Below, piece after piece: positions 1 to 9,173 of a stretch of 64,000 nucleotides of DNA. Under the pieces are notes generated by a model. The model searched no databases, was not told where the DNA came from, and saw only the letters and a program-made list of their open reading frames with translations. Both the position numbers and the translations under genes were made by a program. Source of the DNA: Edaphobacter acidisoli. Its GTDB lineage: Bacteria; Acidobacteriota; Terriglobia; Terriglobales; Acidobacteriaceae. The stretch is from positions 2,852,001 through 2,916,000 of the forward strand of contig NZ_BMJB01000001.1 of assembly GCF_014642855.1 (NCBI RefSeq), written 5' to 3'. Position 1 is the stretch's first letter; each line of letters opens with the position of its first letter.

Positions 1-249
1 CCGCTCGGCGATGTAGACGTCGTGCAGCCAGCCGCAATTGCCAACCTGCTCGGCGACCGATGGCTCAACCCCGACGGATCGCCACGCGAACCGAAGTTCG
101 CCGAAGCTCTCGCTGTACCCGGCATCAGGCTGCATCTCTACGAAAAGCACAAGCCACGCAAAGGCCGCAAGATGGGCCACCTCTCCGCAGTTGGTGCCAC
201 CGTAGATGAAGCGGTAAAGCTAGTCCAGCAGGCTGAAGGGCTTCTGTAG
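1..249 (+). CDS. purK: PurK, N5-carboxyaminoimidazole ribonucleotide synthase (3' end only)
   Basis: This is the C-terminal 82 residues of a gene cut by the left edge of the window; the frame is open from base 1. PurK carboxylates aminoimidazole ribonucleotide with ATP and bicarbonate in de novo purine synthesis in the cytoplasm. The visible tail has the family's end signature: a NLLGDRW block, then LHLYEKH and the basic RKGRKMGH turn that closes the ATP-grasp fold, then a short helix. The ATP-binding part lies outside the window. It converges on the E2 gene, with a bidirectional hairpin between them. The assignment is from family knowledge of the C-terminus alone. Confidence 0.85.
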   Translation, partial: PLGDVDVVQPAAIANLLGDRWLNPDGSPREPKFAEALAVPGIRLHLYEKHKPRKGRKMGHLSAVGATVDEAVKLVQQAEGLL

Positions 250-287
250 AGACCTCTCACTTCAACAATAGACCGTCAGAAAAACAA

Positions 288-315
288 AGCGGCGGCTCCA
301 TAAGGAACCGCCGCT
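288..315. terminator. Bidirectional terminator hairpin between purK and E2 gene
   Basis: AGCGGCGGCTCC is followed by ATAA and the near-perfect complement GGAACCGCCGCT. A-rich sequence lies on the left and a short T-run on the right. It sits between two converging genes, so it can serve both strands. Confidence 0.7.
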
Positions 316-366
316 GATGTTTGCTGCATTGGCGCACAAAGTGCGCGTCCCGCTGTCCGCGAAGCG

Positions 367-1956
367 CTAGCCGATGTCTTCGTTCCAGTTCTCCAGATAG
401 GCCTTGAAGTCCGACATAAATTTGCCCGCATCGGCGCCGTCGACGATGCGATGATCGAAGCCCAGCGTGAAGTGCTGAATCGAGCGGATGGCAATCGTGT
501 CGTTACCTTCCTTGTCCGTCAGGACAACGGCATCCTTGTTCAGTCCGCCAATGCCGAGAATCGCCGCCTGCGGCTGGTTGATGATTGGCATGCCGAATTG
601 CTCGCCGAAGATGCCCGAGTTAGTCAGCGTAAAGGTGCCACCGGCAATCTCATCCGGAGCAAGCTTCTTGCCCCGCGCACGCTCTGCCACATCGACAATA
701 GCCCGCGCCACGCCGAGGAAGTTGCGCTCCTCCGCCTGCTTGATGACCGGCACGATCAGGCCCCACTCCAGCGCAACTGCAATGCCTATATTGATGTTCT
801 TGTTGTAACGGATCGCGTCGCCCTCGACCGAAGCATTCACAATCGGGTGCTTGCGCAGCGCCGCAATCGCCGCCCGCGTGATGAAAGGCATGTACGTCAG
901 CTTGATGCCATTGCGCTGCTCGTACTTCGACTTCTCTTTTTCACGCAGCTTGACGATGCGCGTCATGTCCACCTTGAAGACCGTGTGGACGTGCGGGCTG
1001 GTGCGCTTGGACTCGACCATGCGTTGCGCAATGATGGCGCGCATCTTCGTCATCGGGACAACTTCGCCGGGCATTGGAGCAGCAGCAGGTGCGGCAGACT
1101 TAGCGGCAACGGGTGCAGCCGCCGGTGCAGATGTAGCAGCAAGAGGCTTCGCTCCACCTTCAAGATGTCCAAGGATATCGGCCTTTGTGATGCGGCCCGC
1201 AGACCCCGTACCAGCAACCGCTGAGAGATCAACGTTCGCTTCCTTGGCAATCTTGCGAACCAGCGGCGACGAACGCACGCGCTCCGCTTCCTTCGCGTCC
1301 GCAGCGGAAGCTGGAGCAGCCACCGGCGCAGGTGCAGCAGCGGGTGCGGCAGGAGCAGCAACAGCAGGTGCGGCAGCAGCTTTTGCCGCGCCTCCGCCAA
1401 TCACCGCGACCACCGTATTAACCGTGACCGTCGAGCCCTCAGCAACCTTGATCTCAGTCAGCGTACCGGCAACAGGCGACGGAATCTCCGCGTCCACCTT
1501 GTCGGTTGAAATCTCAAAGATCGGCTCATCGCGCTCGACCTTATCGCCCACCTTCTTCAGCCACTTCGTAATCGTGCCTTCCGTGATCGACTCGCCCATC
1601 TGCGGCATCAGCACATCGGTTCCAGGACCAGCAGCAGGCGCCGCGCTCGACGCGGCAGCGGGAGCAGCAGCAGGCTCAGTCTGTGCTGGAGCGGCAGCGG
1701 CAGGAGCAGACGATGCGCCCGCACCATCAATCACGGCAACAATCGTATTGACCTGCACCGTCGCGCCTTCAGCGATTTTGATCTCCTTGAGCGTTCCCGC
1801 GACCGGCGACGGAATCTCCGCGTCCACCTTGTCAGTCGAGATCTCAAACAGCGGCTCGTCGCGCTCGACGCTGTCGCCGGGCTTCTTCAGCCACTTGGTG
1901 ATGGTGCCTTCGGTGATGGACTCGCCCATCTGGGGCATAACTACGTCGGTCGGCAT
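367..1956 (-). CDS. sucB: Dihydrolipoamide acyltransferase (E2) of a 2-oxoacid dehydrogenase, two lipoyl domains
   Basis: E2 core subunit of a 2-oxoacid dehydrogenase complex (529 residues): it moves the acyl group from E1-bound thiamine to CoA. Two nearly identical lipoyl domains carry the lysine to be lipoylated in STDKVDAE (about K43 and K153), joined by Ala/Pro-rich flexible linkers. A peripheral-subunit-binding domain follows at about 225-265, then the catalytic domain with DHRIVDG near the C-terminus (His about 502). The ATG at 1956 is chosen over an in-frame start 26 codons upstream because GGAG lies about 10 bases before it and the protein then begins directly with a lipoyl domain (MPTDVVMPQMGES). 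The lipoyl sequence resembles succinyltransferase-type E2s, but the substrate (2-oxoglutarate, pyruvate or branched-chain) is inferred. It is the last gene of an lpdA-lipB-E2 group; no E1 gene is in the window. Confidence 0.9.
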   Translation of the reverse strand: MPTDVVMPQMGESITEGTITKWLKKPGDSVERDEPLFEISTDKVDAEIPSPVAGTLKEIKIAEGATVQVNTIVAVIDGAGASSAPAAAAPAQTEPAAAPAAASSAAPAAGPGTDVLMPQMGESITEGTITKWLKKVGDKVERDEPIFEISTDKVDAEIPSPVAGTLTEIKVAEGSTVTVNTVVAVIGGGAAKAAAAPAVAAPAAPAAAPAPVAAPASAADAKEAERVRSSPLVRKIAKEANVDLSAVAGTGSAGRITKADILGHLEGGAKPLAATSAPAAAPVAAKSAAPAAAPMPGEVVPMTKMRAIIAQRMVESKRTSPHVHTVFKVDMTRIVKLREKEKSKYEQRNGIKLTYMPFITRAAIAALRKHPIVNASVEGDAIRYNKNINIGIAVALEWGLIVPVIKQAEERNFLGVARAIVDVAERARGKKLAPDEIAGGTFTLTNSGIFGEQFGMPIINQPQAAILGIGGLNKDAVVLTDKEGNDTIAIRSIQHFTLGFDHRIVDGADAGKFMSDFKAYLENWNEDIG

Positions 1957-2103
1957 GTGGTTCTTTCTCCAATCAGTTGCGGCGCGCAAAACAACCTCTC
2001 CGCCCAAAGGCAGCCGGTTGCGCATTTTAGACACATCCGTATCGGATTATACGGCGACAAGCCTCTCGCCCGCCTCGAACGGTCGGTAAGCGAACGAGAG
2101 GCC

Positions 2104-2305
2104 TAACACCGATTGACACCGATTTAAAAAACCCGACCACGGATAGCGCAGAGGATCACGGATTTGGATGGAACAGGTTAAAAGAATGAAAAGACAGACC
2201 GTGCTCAGCCACGCTGTTCCGATCGACCTTTCTTTTGATCCGTACATTCCGTGAATTCCGCGGTCGGTTTTTTAAATCGGTGGCATCGGTGTAGATCAGT
2301 GTTAA
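2104..2305. repeat. Nested-palindrome repeat, copy A (full, degenerate)
   Basis: Left outer arm TAACACCGATTGACACCGAT, left inner arm ACCACGGATAGCGCAGAGGA, a spacer, right inner arm ending CCGCGGTCGG, and right outer arm with ATCGGTGGCATCGGTG and GTGTTAA. The centre is longer and more decayed than in other copies. The right end supplies the TAA stop codon of lipB on the minus strand. Confidence 0.85.
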
Positions 2306-3030
2306 GTCTTTCGCGCGACAAGCAATTCATCCAGCGACTCCCCCCACAGCATCTGCCGCTCGAAGACCCGCCCGAAGTTGCGCGCCACCGCGTGGATCGC
2401 ATCCTCCATCGTCGGCTGGCGTCCTGGCGCGGCCTCCAACTCCAGACTCGTCACCGGCTTGTCCGAGATGCCGCACGGAACGATCCACTCGAAGTCGCGC
2501 AGGTCCGTCGTCACATTCAGCGCGAAGCCATGCGACGTCACGCCCGCCGAGACATGCACGCCAATCGCCGCAATCTTTTTCTCCGGCACGCTGCCGCCGG
2601 CCAGCGTCCACACGCCGGTCAGCTTGCAGATGCGCTGCGTCATCACGCCAAACTCGCCGCATGCACGAATCAACACATCTTCGAGCATCCGCACATAATC
2701 GACCGGCCCTAGATGTGGTCCCTTTTTGCCGGGCAAATCTCCACGCAGATCAATGATCGGATAGCCTACAAGCTGTCCCGGCCCGTGATACGTCACATCG
2801 CCCCCGCGGTTGATCTCATGCAGCTCGATTCCACGCGAAGCCAGAAATTCATCCGAAGCCAGCACATTCGAGCGATGCGCATTGCGCCCCAGCGTCAGCA
2901 CCGGCGGATGCTCCAGCAGCAGCAGCGTATCGCCAATCACGCCAGCTTTCCGCGCAGCAATAACACGCTGCTGAATCGCCAGCCCTTCAGCATAAGCAAC
3001 CCGGCCGAGATGGAGGAGATAAATGTACAT
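2302..3030 (-). CDS. lipB: LipB, octanoyl-ACP:protein N-octanoyltransferase
   Basis: Transfers octanoate from acyl carrier protein to lipoyl-domain lysines, the first step of lipoate synthesis. The 242 residues carry the family signatures: HPPVLTLGR (about 41-49), RGGDVTYHGPGQ (75-86), the catalytic lysine in PEKKIAAIG (K151/K152) and the acyl-accepting cysteine in WIVPCGI (C186). It lies 65 bases after lpdA and before the E2 gene, all leftward, so the lipoylating enzyme sits next to its likely substrate protein. The stop codon falls in the outer arm of a repeat copy. The ATG at 3030 has no strong ribosome-binding site, but MYIYLLHLGR is the usual N-terminus. LipA was not seen. Confidence 0.95.
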   Translation of the reverse strand: MYIYLLHLGRVAYAEGLAIQQRVIAARKAGVIGDTLLLLEHPPVLTLGRNAHRSNVLASDEFLASRGIELHEINRGGDVTYHGPGQLVGYPIIDLRGDLPGKKGPHLGPVDYVRMLEDVLIRACGEFGVMTQRICKLTGVWTLAGGSVPEKKIAAIGVHVSAGVTSHGFALNVTTDLRDFEWIVPCGISDKPVTSLELEAAPGRQPTMEDAIHAVARNFGRVFERQMLWGESLDELLVARKT

Positions 3031-3043
3031 TGCAGAATTTAAG

Positions 3044-3083
3044 AAAACGGAAGCCCGATCATTTGACCGGGCTTCTGTTTTGA
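3044..3083. terminator. Terminator hairpin after lpdA
   Basis: GAAGCCCGATC (3050-3060), a 4-base loop, then GACCGGGCTTC (3065-3075) form an 11-bp stem with one mismatch. TTTT follows on the plus strand and CCGTTTTCTT on the minus strand. It lies between the lpdA stop and the lipB start, so lipB may need its own promoter or partial readthrough. Confidence 0.65.
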
Positions 3084-3095
3084 CTAGACAAAAGC

Positions 3096-4514
3096 CTACA
3101 CATTCACCGCCAGGCCCTCGACGCTCGAGAACCCATCCAACAGCGCCTCGGCCACCGTCGGGTGCGCGTGGATCGTGAACATCATCTCCTCTACCGTCGC
3201 CTCCAACTCAAGCGCCGTCACGGCCTCGGCGATAATCTCCGTCGCGTACGGCCCGATGATGTGCACGCCCAGAATCTCGCCGTGCTTCGCGTCTGAAACC
3301 ACCTTCACGAACCCATCATGCGCATCGAGAATCGTCGCCTTCGAGTTGCCCACGAACGGGAACTTACCCACCTTCACCTGGTAGCCCGCTTCCTTCGCCT
3401 TGGCCTCGCTCAAGCCCACGCTGCCGATCTGCGGCTCCGTGTACGTGCAGCCCGGAATGCGCGTCTTGTTGACGGCGCGCGCATACTTGCCCGCCATCCG
3501 CGCCGCAACCACCAGCCCGGCCATCGAGCCGACGTGCGCCAACTGCGGCAGTCCGGCAACGATGTCGCCAATCGCATACACGCCTGGCTCCGCCGTCTCC
3601 ATCCACTCGTTCACGACGATGTAGCCGCGGTCCGGCGTAATCTTCGTCTTGTCGAGCCCAATGTCAGCCGTGCGCGGCGCGCGGCCCACAGCCACCAATA
3701 CCTTCTCTGCCTGCTTCGACTGCGGCTTGCCGTTCGAATCTGTCCACGAGACCAGCACACCGTCCTTATTCTTTTCAATCTTCGTATCCTTGATCGACAG
3801 ATTGATATCAATGCCGCGCTTCTTGAACAGCCGCAGCAGCTCCTTGCTGATGTCCTCGTCCTCGGCGGGCACAACGCGCGGCAGCATCTCGAGCACCGTC
3901 ACGTCCGCACCAAAGGTCTTGAAGATCGACGCAAACTCCACGCCCACAGCGCCCGAGCCAATCACCACCAGCGACTTCGGCATCTCGGCAATCTTCAAAA
4001 TCTCGAAGTTCGTCAGGATCGTGTCATCAGCCTTATAGCCGGGCAGCATCCGCGCGTCGGAGCCGGTCGCCAACACCACCTTCTTCGCCTTAATCGTCTC
4101 GGCTTTGCCGTCGGCGAGCTTCACGTCCACTGTATGCACGCCATCCTTCGCCGGTCCGGTGAGGCGGCCAAATCCCTTGAAGGTCGTAATCTTGTTCTTC
4201 TTCATCAGGAAGTCGAGGCCCTTGGTGTGGCGCGAGATCACATCATCCTTGCGCGCGAGCAGTCCCTTCCAGTTCAGCTTTGGCTCGACGCCATCGATGC
4301 CGAACTTCGAGGCATGCTGCATGTGGTCCCACAGCTCGGCCGAGAACAGCATCGCCTTGGTCGGGATGCAGCCCCACAGCAGGCACGTACCGCCCAGCCG
4401 GTCGTTCGCGTCCACCAGCGCAACCTTCAGTCCATATTGCGCCGAGCGAATCGCGCACGTGTATCCAGCCGGCCCGCCGCCAACCACCACTACATCAAAG
4501 ATCGTGTCTGCCAA
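3096..4514 (-). CDS. lpdA: Dihydrolipoyl dehydrogenase (E3)
   Basis: FAD enzyme that reoxidises dihydrolipoamide in 2-oxoacid dehydrogenases using NAD+ (472 residues). The N-terminal GGGPAGY is the FAD-binding loop. The redox-active disulfide is in GGTCLLWGCIPTKAM (C44 and C49); the usual text is CLNVGCIPSK, so the two residues between the cysteines differ (LLWG) while the spacing is kept. A second nucleotide-binding loop reads GSGAVGVEFA, and the C-terminal HAHPTVAE supplies the catalytic His-Glu pair (about H451, E456). The start is TTG at 4514, with GGAG about 11 bases upstream; the product begins MADTIFDVVVVGGGPAG. First gene of the leftward lpdA-lipB-E2 group. Confidence 0.95.
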   Translation of the reverse strand: MADTIFDVVVVGGGPAGYTCAIRSAQYGLKVALVDANDRLGGTCLLWGCIPTKAMLFSAELWDHMQHASKFGIDGVEPKLNWKGLLARKDDVISRHTKGLDFLMKKNKITTFKGFGRLTGPAKDGVHTVDVKLADGKAETIKAKKVVLATGSDARMLPGYKADDTILTNFEILKIAEMPKSLVVIGSGAVGVEFASIFKTFGADVTVLEMLPRVVPAEDEDISKELLRLFKKRGIDINLSIKDTKIEKNKDGVLVSWTDSNGKPQSKQAEKVLVAVGRAPRTADIGLDKTKITPDRGYIVVNEWMETAEPGVYAIGDIVAGLPQLAHVGSMAGLVVAARMAGKYARAVNKTRIPGCTYTEPQIGSVGLSEAKAKEAGYQVKVGKFPFVGNSKATILDAHDGFVKVVSDAKHGEILGVHIIGPYATEIIAEAVTALELEATVEEMMFTIHAHPTVAEALLDGFSSVEGLAVNV

Positions 4515-4798
4515 GGTAAGTCTCCAATCTGTCTGCTCTACAAAAATTCTAGCCTACGCCGGCTGCCGAGCCACCGGCCGAGCCTGCCGCCGCCACAAGC
4601 TTTCGATGGCAGAATGCTGCATGTTTGAAATATCTTGCCGATTGACACTCCGCAACTCCTCCCTATATCGTTCGGCGCTACTCCCCGCAAGTCTCCTCAG
4701 CACTCGCTCCACGGGCCATTTGCGCCACACCGCTTCACCGGGCCATTCGGACACGCCTACTCCCCGAGGCGCACAACATACATCCAAGGAGATTCACC

Positions 4799-5542
4799 AT
4801 GTGTAAGTTCATGCTGTGTGCTCTGCTTCTTGTTCCCGCCTCCATCCTGGCGCAATCGTCGCCCGATATGGTCACAGTCGTTAACGTCACAACCGCCAAG
4901 CCGGGCATGAGCCAGCAATGGGAAGCCGGCCGGAAAGAACACTCGACCTTCCACGCCTCGCAAAAGGACGCCTGGCCTGTCTACGTCTACCAGATTCTGA
5001 CCGGGGACCTCACCGGCTCCTATGCCTCGGTAGAGCCGGAACATCACTGGAGCGACTTCGACGCTCACGAATCATTCGACAAACTCGACGAGCCCGAGAT
5101 CGCGAAGAGCATCCTCCCTTACTCAGCCGGAAACACAAGGGCACTCTACATCTTTCGCGACGATCTCAGTCTCGACAAGCCGTCTTCAACTCCTACCAAG
5201 ATGATCTCCGTCCACATCTACAACGTCCTGCCCGGACACGGGAAAGACTTCGCCGACGCCGTCAAGAAGATCAACGCGGCCATCCAGAAAACCAAATATC
5301 CAGCCAGACCCTCCCGCGTTTATGAGCTCGCCAATGGTGGCGAGGCACCCGCGTATGTGCACGTCATCGACGACGCATCCTGGGCCGCTATGCAGGCGCC
5401 CGATAAACCGCTGAGAGACGCACTCAAAGAAGCCTATGGCGACTCCGGCCCGCAAGTGCTCGATCAGCTCTACCATAGCTGCTCCAAAATCACCACCGAA
5501 CTGTGGGTCTACCGCCCAGACCTGAGCTACGTTCCGCAGTAG
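4799..5542 (+). CDS. Secreted protein of unknown function, two-half NIPSNAP/dimeric-barrel-like
   Basis: A 247-residue exported protein. MCKFMLCALLLVPASILAQSS is a typical signal peptide with cleavage after ILA. Two similar halves follow: one around TVVNVTTAKPGMSQQWEAGR and one around ISVHIYNVLPGHGKDF. Each starts with a beta strand and a GM/GHG turn leading into a helix, as in NIPSNAP or antibiotic-monooxygenase-type ferredoxin folds. This fold suggestion is inference. A clear ribosome-binding site (AAGGAG, 6-7 bases before the ATG) fixes the start. No catalytic motif was recognised. The 284 bases upstream show no other gene. Confidence 0.75.
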   Translation: MCKFMLCALLLVPASILAQSSPDMVTVVNVTTAKPGMSQQWEAGRKEHSTFHASQKDAWPVYVYQILTGDLTGSYASVEPEHHWSDFDAHESFDKLDEPEIAKSILPYSAGNTRALYIFRDDLSLDKPSSTPTKMISVHIYNVLPGHGKDFADAVKKINAAIQKTKYPARPSRVYELANGGEAPAYVHVIDDASWAAMQAPDKPLRDALKEAYGDSGPQVLDQLYHSCSKITTELWVYRPDLSYVPQ

Positions 5543-5576
5543 AAGCAGATTCTCTCCCCGCGCTGGCAAACATCGA

Positions 5577-5610
5577 TCTGCATCGGGGCATCGGTGCAGA
5601 TCGGTGTTAA
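5577..5610. repeat. Nested-palindrome repeat, copy B (right outer arm only)
   Basis: Only CATCGGGGCATCGGTGCAG and ATCGGTGTTAA remain, the right outer arm of the family. It sits immediately before the nucleoside hydrolase start. Confidence 0.7.
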
Positions 5611-5624
5611 GCTTTTGCCTGTCT

Positions 5625-6635
5625 ATGAAACTCACGTTCGGCACCGCCGCGCTGATTGCAACCCTGCTGCTCACGCTCTCCTCACGAACCAGCCCTGCAC
5701 AACCCGCGCCGTCCAGGCCAGCCGCCGAAAAGATCATCATCGACACCGACATCGGCGACGACATCGACGACGCCTTCGCCGTCGCGCTCGCGCTCTCCAG
5801 CCCCGAGGTTAAGATCGTCGGCATCACCTCAGCCTGGGGTGACACCGACCTACGCAGCCGCCTACTCGACCGCATCCTCTGCGAGACCGGCCGCGCCGAT
5901 ATCCCCGTCTACACCGGCGTCCCGACCAAAACCATGACGAAGTTCACGCAGAAGCCGTGGGCCGAAGCAGGCCGCGAACACCCGCACACCGACGCCGTCA
6001 CCTTCCTGCTCGACGAAATCCGCCACAACCCTGGCGAGATCACCCTCGTCGCCATTGCGCCGCTCACCAACATCGGCGCGGCCATCGACCGCGACCCAGC
6101 GACCTTCCGCAAGCTCAAGCGCGTCGTCATGATGGGCGGCTCCATCCATCGCGGCTACGATGACTTCGGCTACACCACAATCCACAATCCCGAACCCGAG
6201 TACAACATCTACTCCGACGTTCCCGCCGCGAAAAAACTCTTTAGCTCCGGCGTACCGATCTACATGATGCCGCTCGACTCCACGCAGCAGAAGTTCGACG
6301 AAGTGAAGCGCTCGCTGCTCGCCTCCATCAGCACACCGCTGACCGACTCGCTCCAGCTCCTCACCGCCGAGTGGCAACGCAGCACCGGCCAGACCACACC
6401 CACGCTCTACGACCCGGTCGCCATGGCCTACGCCATCGATCCCGCAACATGCCCCACCACACCGCTGCACATCGAAGTCGACGACAAGGGTTTCACGCGC
6501 GTCACACCCGGCGCGGCCAACGCAAACGCCTGCCTCAAACCCCACACCGACGCCTTCTTCAACCTGCTCATGCCGCGGCTGCTGAATCAAAAATTATCCG
6601 GTACACAAACCTGCACCGCGTCCGAAGCAAAGTAG
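5625..6635 (+). CDS. Exported inosine/uridine-preferring nucleoside hydrolase
   Basis: Hydrolyses the N-glycosidic bond of ribonucleosides, here probably in the periplasm as a nutrient scavenger. The 336-residue product has a signal peptide (MKLTFGTAALIATLLLTLSS) and then the family's calcium-binding signature DTDIGDDIDDAFA at about residues 40-51, with further typical blocks TLVAIAPLTNIGAA, VMMGGS and the MMPLD segment. The ATG at 5625 is preferred to a GTG at 5604 because the latter lies in repeat sequence and would put seven residues before the signal peptide. It converges on panE, with three bases between stops. Confidence 0.9.
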   Translation: MKLTFGTAALIATLLLTLSSRTSPAQPAPSRPAAEKIIIDTDIGDDIDDAFAVALALSSPEVKIVGITSAWGDTDLRSRLLDRILCETGRADIPVYTGVPTKTMTKFTQKPWAEAGREHPHTDAVTFLLDEIRHNPGEITLVAIAPLTNIGAAIDRDPATFRKLKRVVMMGGSIHRGYDDFGYTTIHNPEPEYNIYSDVPAAKKLFSSGVPIYMMPLDSTQQKFDEVKRSLLASISTPLTDSLQLLTAEWQRSTGQTTPTLYDPVAMAYAIDPATCPTTPLHIEVDDKGFTRVTPGAANANACLKPHTDAFFNLLMPRLLNQKLSGTQTCTASEAK

Positions 6636-6638
6636 TTT

Positions 6639-7523
6639 TTATTCCGGCGCACCCTGAGCCATCACCTGCAGCAGCGCCACCGCCATACTGTTCGCAGGCG
6701 TTGCAATCCCGTGTTTCTTCCCCATCCGCACAATCACTCCATTGCGCGCGTCAATCTCCAGTGGCCTGCCCGCGCTCCGGTCCGCAAGCAGCGAGTTGAC
6801 TCCATCCGGAGCCGACCGCCGATACGCCGCCTGCACATCCTCAGGAACCGAATCGCCAAGCACAGCACCCTCTGCCCTGCCCACAGCCACGCACTCGCGC
6901 ACCATCTCCAGCGCAACCTCGCCAATCGCCTCATCCCGCATCACGCCATTCGGCAGCAGCGTCAGCGCCGAGATTGCCCCAGCAGCGTTATGACACAGCT
7001 TGCGCCACGCCACCGTCGTCCACTCCGGCACAGTCATCGCATCCGCAGCAGTACCCGCAAACAGCGAAACAAACTCCGCGCCCAGCGCATCCTCCGGCAC
7101 CTTCAGACTCATCGGCCCACGCTGCACAATGCGCTCCGGCGACACCCGCTCCGCCGGACAATCCACAACAACAGGCACAATCTTCTCCGCAGGAACAAAC
7201 GGCGCAAACCGCTCACGATGCTCGACCCCATTCTGCAACACCGCAACCGGCGCGCCCTTTGCGCACAGCCGCTCCAGCCACTTCGCCGCACCGGCAACGT
7301 CATACGCCTTGGTCGCCACCATCACCCAATCGACAGGCCGCGCATCTTCCGGTCGAGTCAGCACTGTAGCATCGACCTTCACCGCGCCATCCGGCGTCTC
7401 AACCACAAGCTCCGCCAACGGACGCCGCACACACAACACCAGCTCATGCCGCCCCGCCAACTGCAACAGCGAAGCCACCACCCCACCAATCGCGCCCACA
7501 CCGACAATCGCAATCTTTGCCAT
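6639..7523 (-). CDS. panE: 2-dehydropantoate 2-reductase (ketopantoate reductase) family
   Basis: NADPH-dependent reduction of 2-dehydropantoate to pantoate for CoA synthesis. The 294 residues begin with the Rossmann loop VGVGAIGG, have the family lysine in MVATKAYD, and the C-terminal helical domain with AWRKLCHNAAGAISAL, where the conserved Lys-Leu and Asn lie. The ATG at 7523 starts directly at MAKIAIVG; the frame stays open for 38 codons upstream, but that part is antisense to hemB coding sequence. The start lies two bases after the hemB stop, so the two are probably one transcript. The family also holds enzymes acting on other 2-oxoacids, so the substrate is likely but not certain. Confidence 0.8.
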   Translation of the reverse strand: MAKIAIVGVGAIGGVVASLLQLAGRHELVLCVRRPLAELVVETPDGAVKVDATVLTRPEDARPVDWVMVATKAYDVAGAAKWLERLCAKGAPVAVLQNGVEHRERFAPFVPAEKIVPVVVDCPAERVSPERIVQRGPMSLKVPEDALGAEFVSLFAGTAADAMTVPEWTTVAWRKLCHNAAGAISALTLLPNGVMRDEAIGEVALEMVRECVAVGRAEGAVLGDSVPEDVQAAYRRSAPDGVNSLLADRSAGRPLEIDARNGVIVRMGKKHGIATPANSMAVALLQVMAQGAPE

Positions 7524-7525
7524 CG

Positions 7526-8515
7526 CTACGCCAGCACCTTCGCCGCATCCTTGGCAAAGTACGTCACGATAAAGTCCGCGCCCGCACGCCGAATCGAGAT
7601 CAGCGACTCCATCATCGCGCGCTCCGGCTCCAACCATCCGCGCTGAAACGCCGCGTGCAGCATGGAGAACTCGCCCGACACCTGGTACGCGCCCATCGGC
7701 ACATCGAACCGCTCCCGCGCCGCGCGAATCACATCCAGATAAGGCATCGCCGGCTTCATCAGTACCATGTCCGCGCCCTCGGCTAGGTCAAGTTCAATCT
7801 CGCGCATCGCCTCGCGCAGATTCCCGCCGTCCATCTGATAGCTGCGCCGGTCGCCAAACTGCGGGGCCGAATCCGCCGCCTCGCGGAACGGCCCATAAAA
7901 CGCTGACGCGAACTTCGACGCGTAGCTCAACACAGGCACCTGCTCATGCCCGCCCGCATCGAGAGCCGCGCGAATCGACGCCACGCGGCCATCCATCATG
8001 TCGCTCGGGGCAATCACGTCCGCGCCCGCCGCAGCCAGCGACGCAGCCGTCTTCGCCAGCAGCGCCACACTCGCGTCGTTCGCAACCTCATAGTGATTGC
8101 CATCGCGCACCACCACGCCGCAGTGCCCATGCGACGTGTACTCGCACAGACACACATCGGCCATCATCACCAGCGAGTCCAGTTTGCGATTCTTCTTAAG
8201 CTCGCGCAGCGCCGATTGCACAATCCCGTCGTCAGCCCAAGCGCCCGTACCCTGCTCGTCCTTCTCTGCCGGAAGCCCAAACAGCAGCAGCCCGCCCAGC
8301 CCCAGCGCAGCGCACTGCTCTGCCTCTTTCACAGCCTCGTCAATCGACAAGTTGAAGCATCCCGGCATCGAGCTGATCTCTTTGCGCACACTCTCACCCG
8401 GGCAGATAAACAGCGGATAGATCATCGCCCCAGGGCGCAGATGCGTCTCGCGCACCAGCGCCCGCATCGCCTCCGTGCGGCGTAGCCGGCGCATTCGCGT
8501 AACAGGAAAGCTCAT
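7526..8515 (-). CDS. hemB: HemB, delta-aminolevulinic acid dehydratase (porphobilinogen synthase)
   Basis: Condenses two 5-aminolevulinate molecules to porphobilinogen in heme synthesis. The 329-residue product is full length. The zinc-type metal site is intact: [15 protein letters not shown] gives C122, C124 and C132. The two Schiff-base lysines are in SYASKFAS (K201) and VLMKPAMPY (K254). The N-terminal arm [18 protein letters not shown] is typical. It is followed by panE two bases later. All active-site residues expected of a zinc-dependent enzyme are visible. Confidence 0.97.
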   Translation of the reverse strand: MSFPVTRMRRLRRTEAMRALVRETHLRPGAMIYPLFICPGESVRKEISSMPGCFNLSIDEAVKEAEQCAALGLGGLLLFGLPAEKDEQGTGAWADDGIVQSALRELKKNRKLDSLVMMADVCLCEYTSHGHCGVVVRDGNHYEVANDASVALLAKTAASLAAAGADVIAPSDMMDGRVASIRAALDAGGHEQVPVLSYASKFASAFYGPFREAADSAPQFGDRRSYQMDGGNLREAMREIELDLAEGADMVLMKPAMPYLDVIRAARERFDVPMGAYQVSGEFSMLHAAFQRGWLEPERAMMESLISIRRAGADFIVTYFAKDAAKVLA

Positions 8516-8544
8516 GCACCCAGTCTACATTTGTGTCGCGAATG

Positions 8545-9171
8545 TCAGACGATTTCTCTCTGCTTCACTCTCCATATGGCCAGGCCAGCAAGGCACGCAA
8601 GCCCGGTCCCGAGCAGCCACACGCTCGCAGCTTCCGGTACGGCAGAGGGCGCGCGCGTAACGGTAAACCTGCTCACTGAAAATGGATTCGCGACGCCAAA
8701 AGGAGTCGAGGCCCCCGGCTCATTCGGATCCACCACATCTACCTCATACCCGCCTGGGTTCTGGCTCGTCACGCCCGTGTAGTACACGTGCGCCAGGCTC
8801 GTTCCCAGCGGGCTGCCAAGATCAATCAGAAAGCCGGTCGAATCGGCATGAGCAGCGCCGCTGGCAGGGTACAGCACATTGTCGAACGTAAAGCCGAACG
8901 CATTGCCCTGCGTTTGCGTGTTCGTCGTGCCGGGGTCAACCACGCTCTGAAAGTTGTACCCGCTGGCGCTGCCCGTGATTGCAGTCACGTCAACGGCAGC
9001 GCTGTTGTATGGATCGGTTGTGCCAGTCATCGTGCCGCTGGCGCTGAACATCATGTTCGGATCGCCATTCGCAGCGGCAGCACTAATGGTGTAGTCGTAG
9101 GAATCTGCGCGCAGCGCCAGAGGCGCAACGGCGAGAGCTGCAAGAAGTAAAAACAACGATGTCTTCCGCAT
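8545..9171 (-). CDS. Exported protein with variant PEP-CTERM sorting tail
   Basis: A 208-residue protein with an N-terminal signal peptide (MRKTSLFLLLAALAVAPLALRA) and an Ala/Ser/Thr/Asn-rich beta-type body. The C-terminus reads VPEAASVWLLGTGLACLAG, then a hydrophobic helix and a basic end (WRVKQRE). This matches the PEP-CTERM layout recognised by exosortase, except that the motif is PEA rather than PEP. The ATG at 9171 is chosen because the signal peptide starts there; upstream residues of the open frame do not look exported. The ribosome-binding sequence lies in a perfect palindrome (9174-9185). No exosortase gene is in the window. The role is unknown. Confidence 0.75.
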   Translation of the reverse strand: MRKTSLFLLLAALAVAPLALRADSYDYTISAAAANGDPNMMFSASGTMTGTTDPYNSAAVDVTAITGSASGYNFQSVVDPGTTNTQTQGNAFGFTFDNVLYPASGAAHADSTGFLIDLGSPLGTSLAHVYYTGVTSQNPGGYEVDVVDPNEPGASTPFGVANPFSVSRFTVTRAPSAVPEAASVWLLGTGLACLAGLAIWRVKQREIV

Positions 9172-9173
9172 GG

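Noticed and set aside
851-2089. 412-codon open frame opposite the E2 gene
   Set aside because: Ala/Ser/Thr-rich mirror of the lipoyl domains and Ala/Pro linkers; no start signal.
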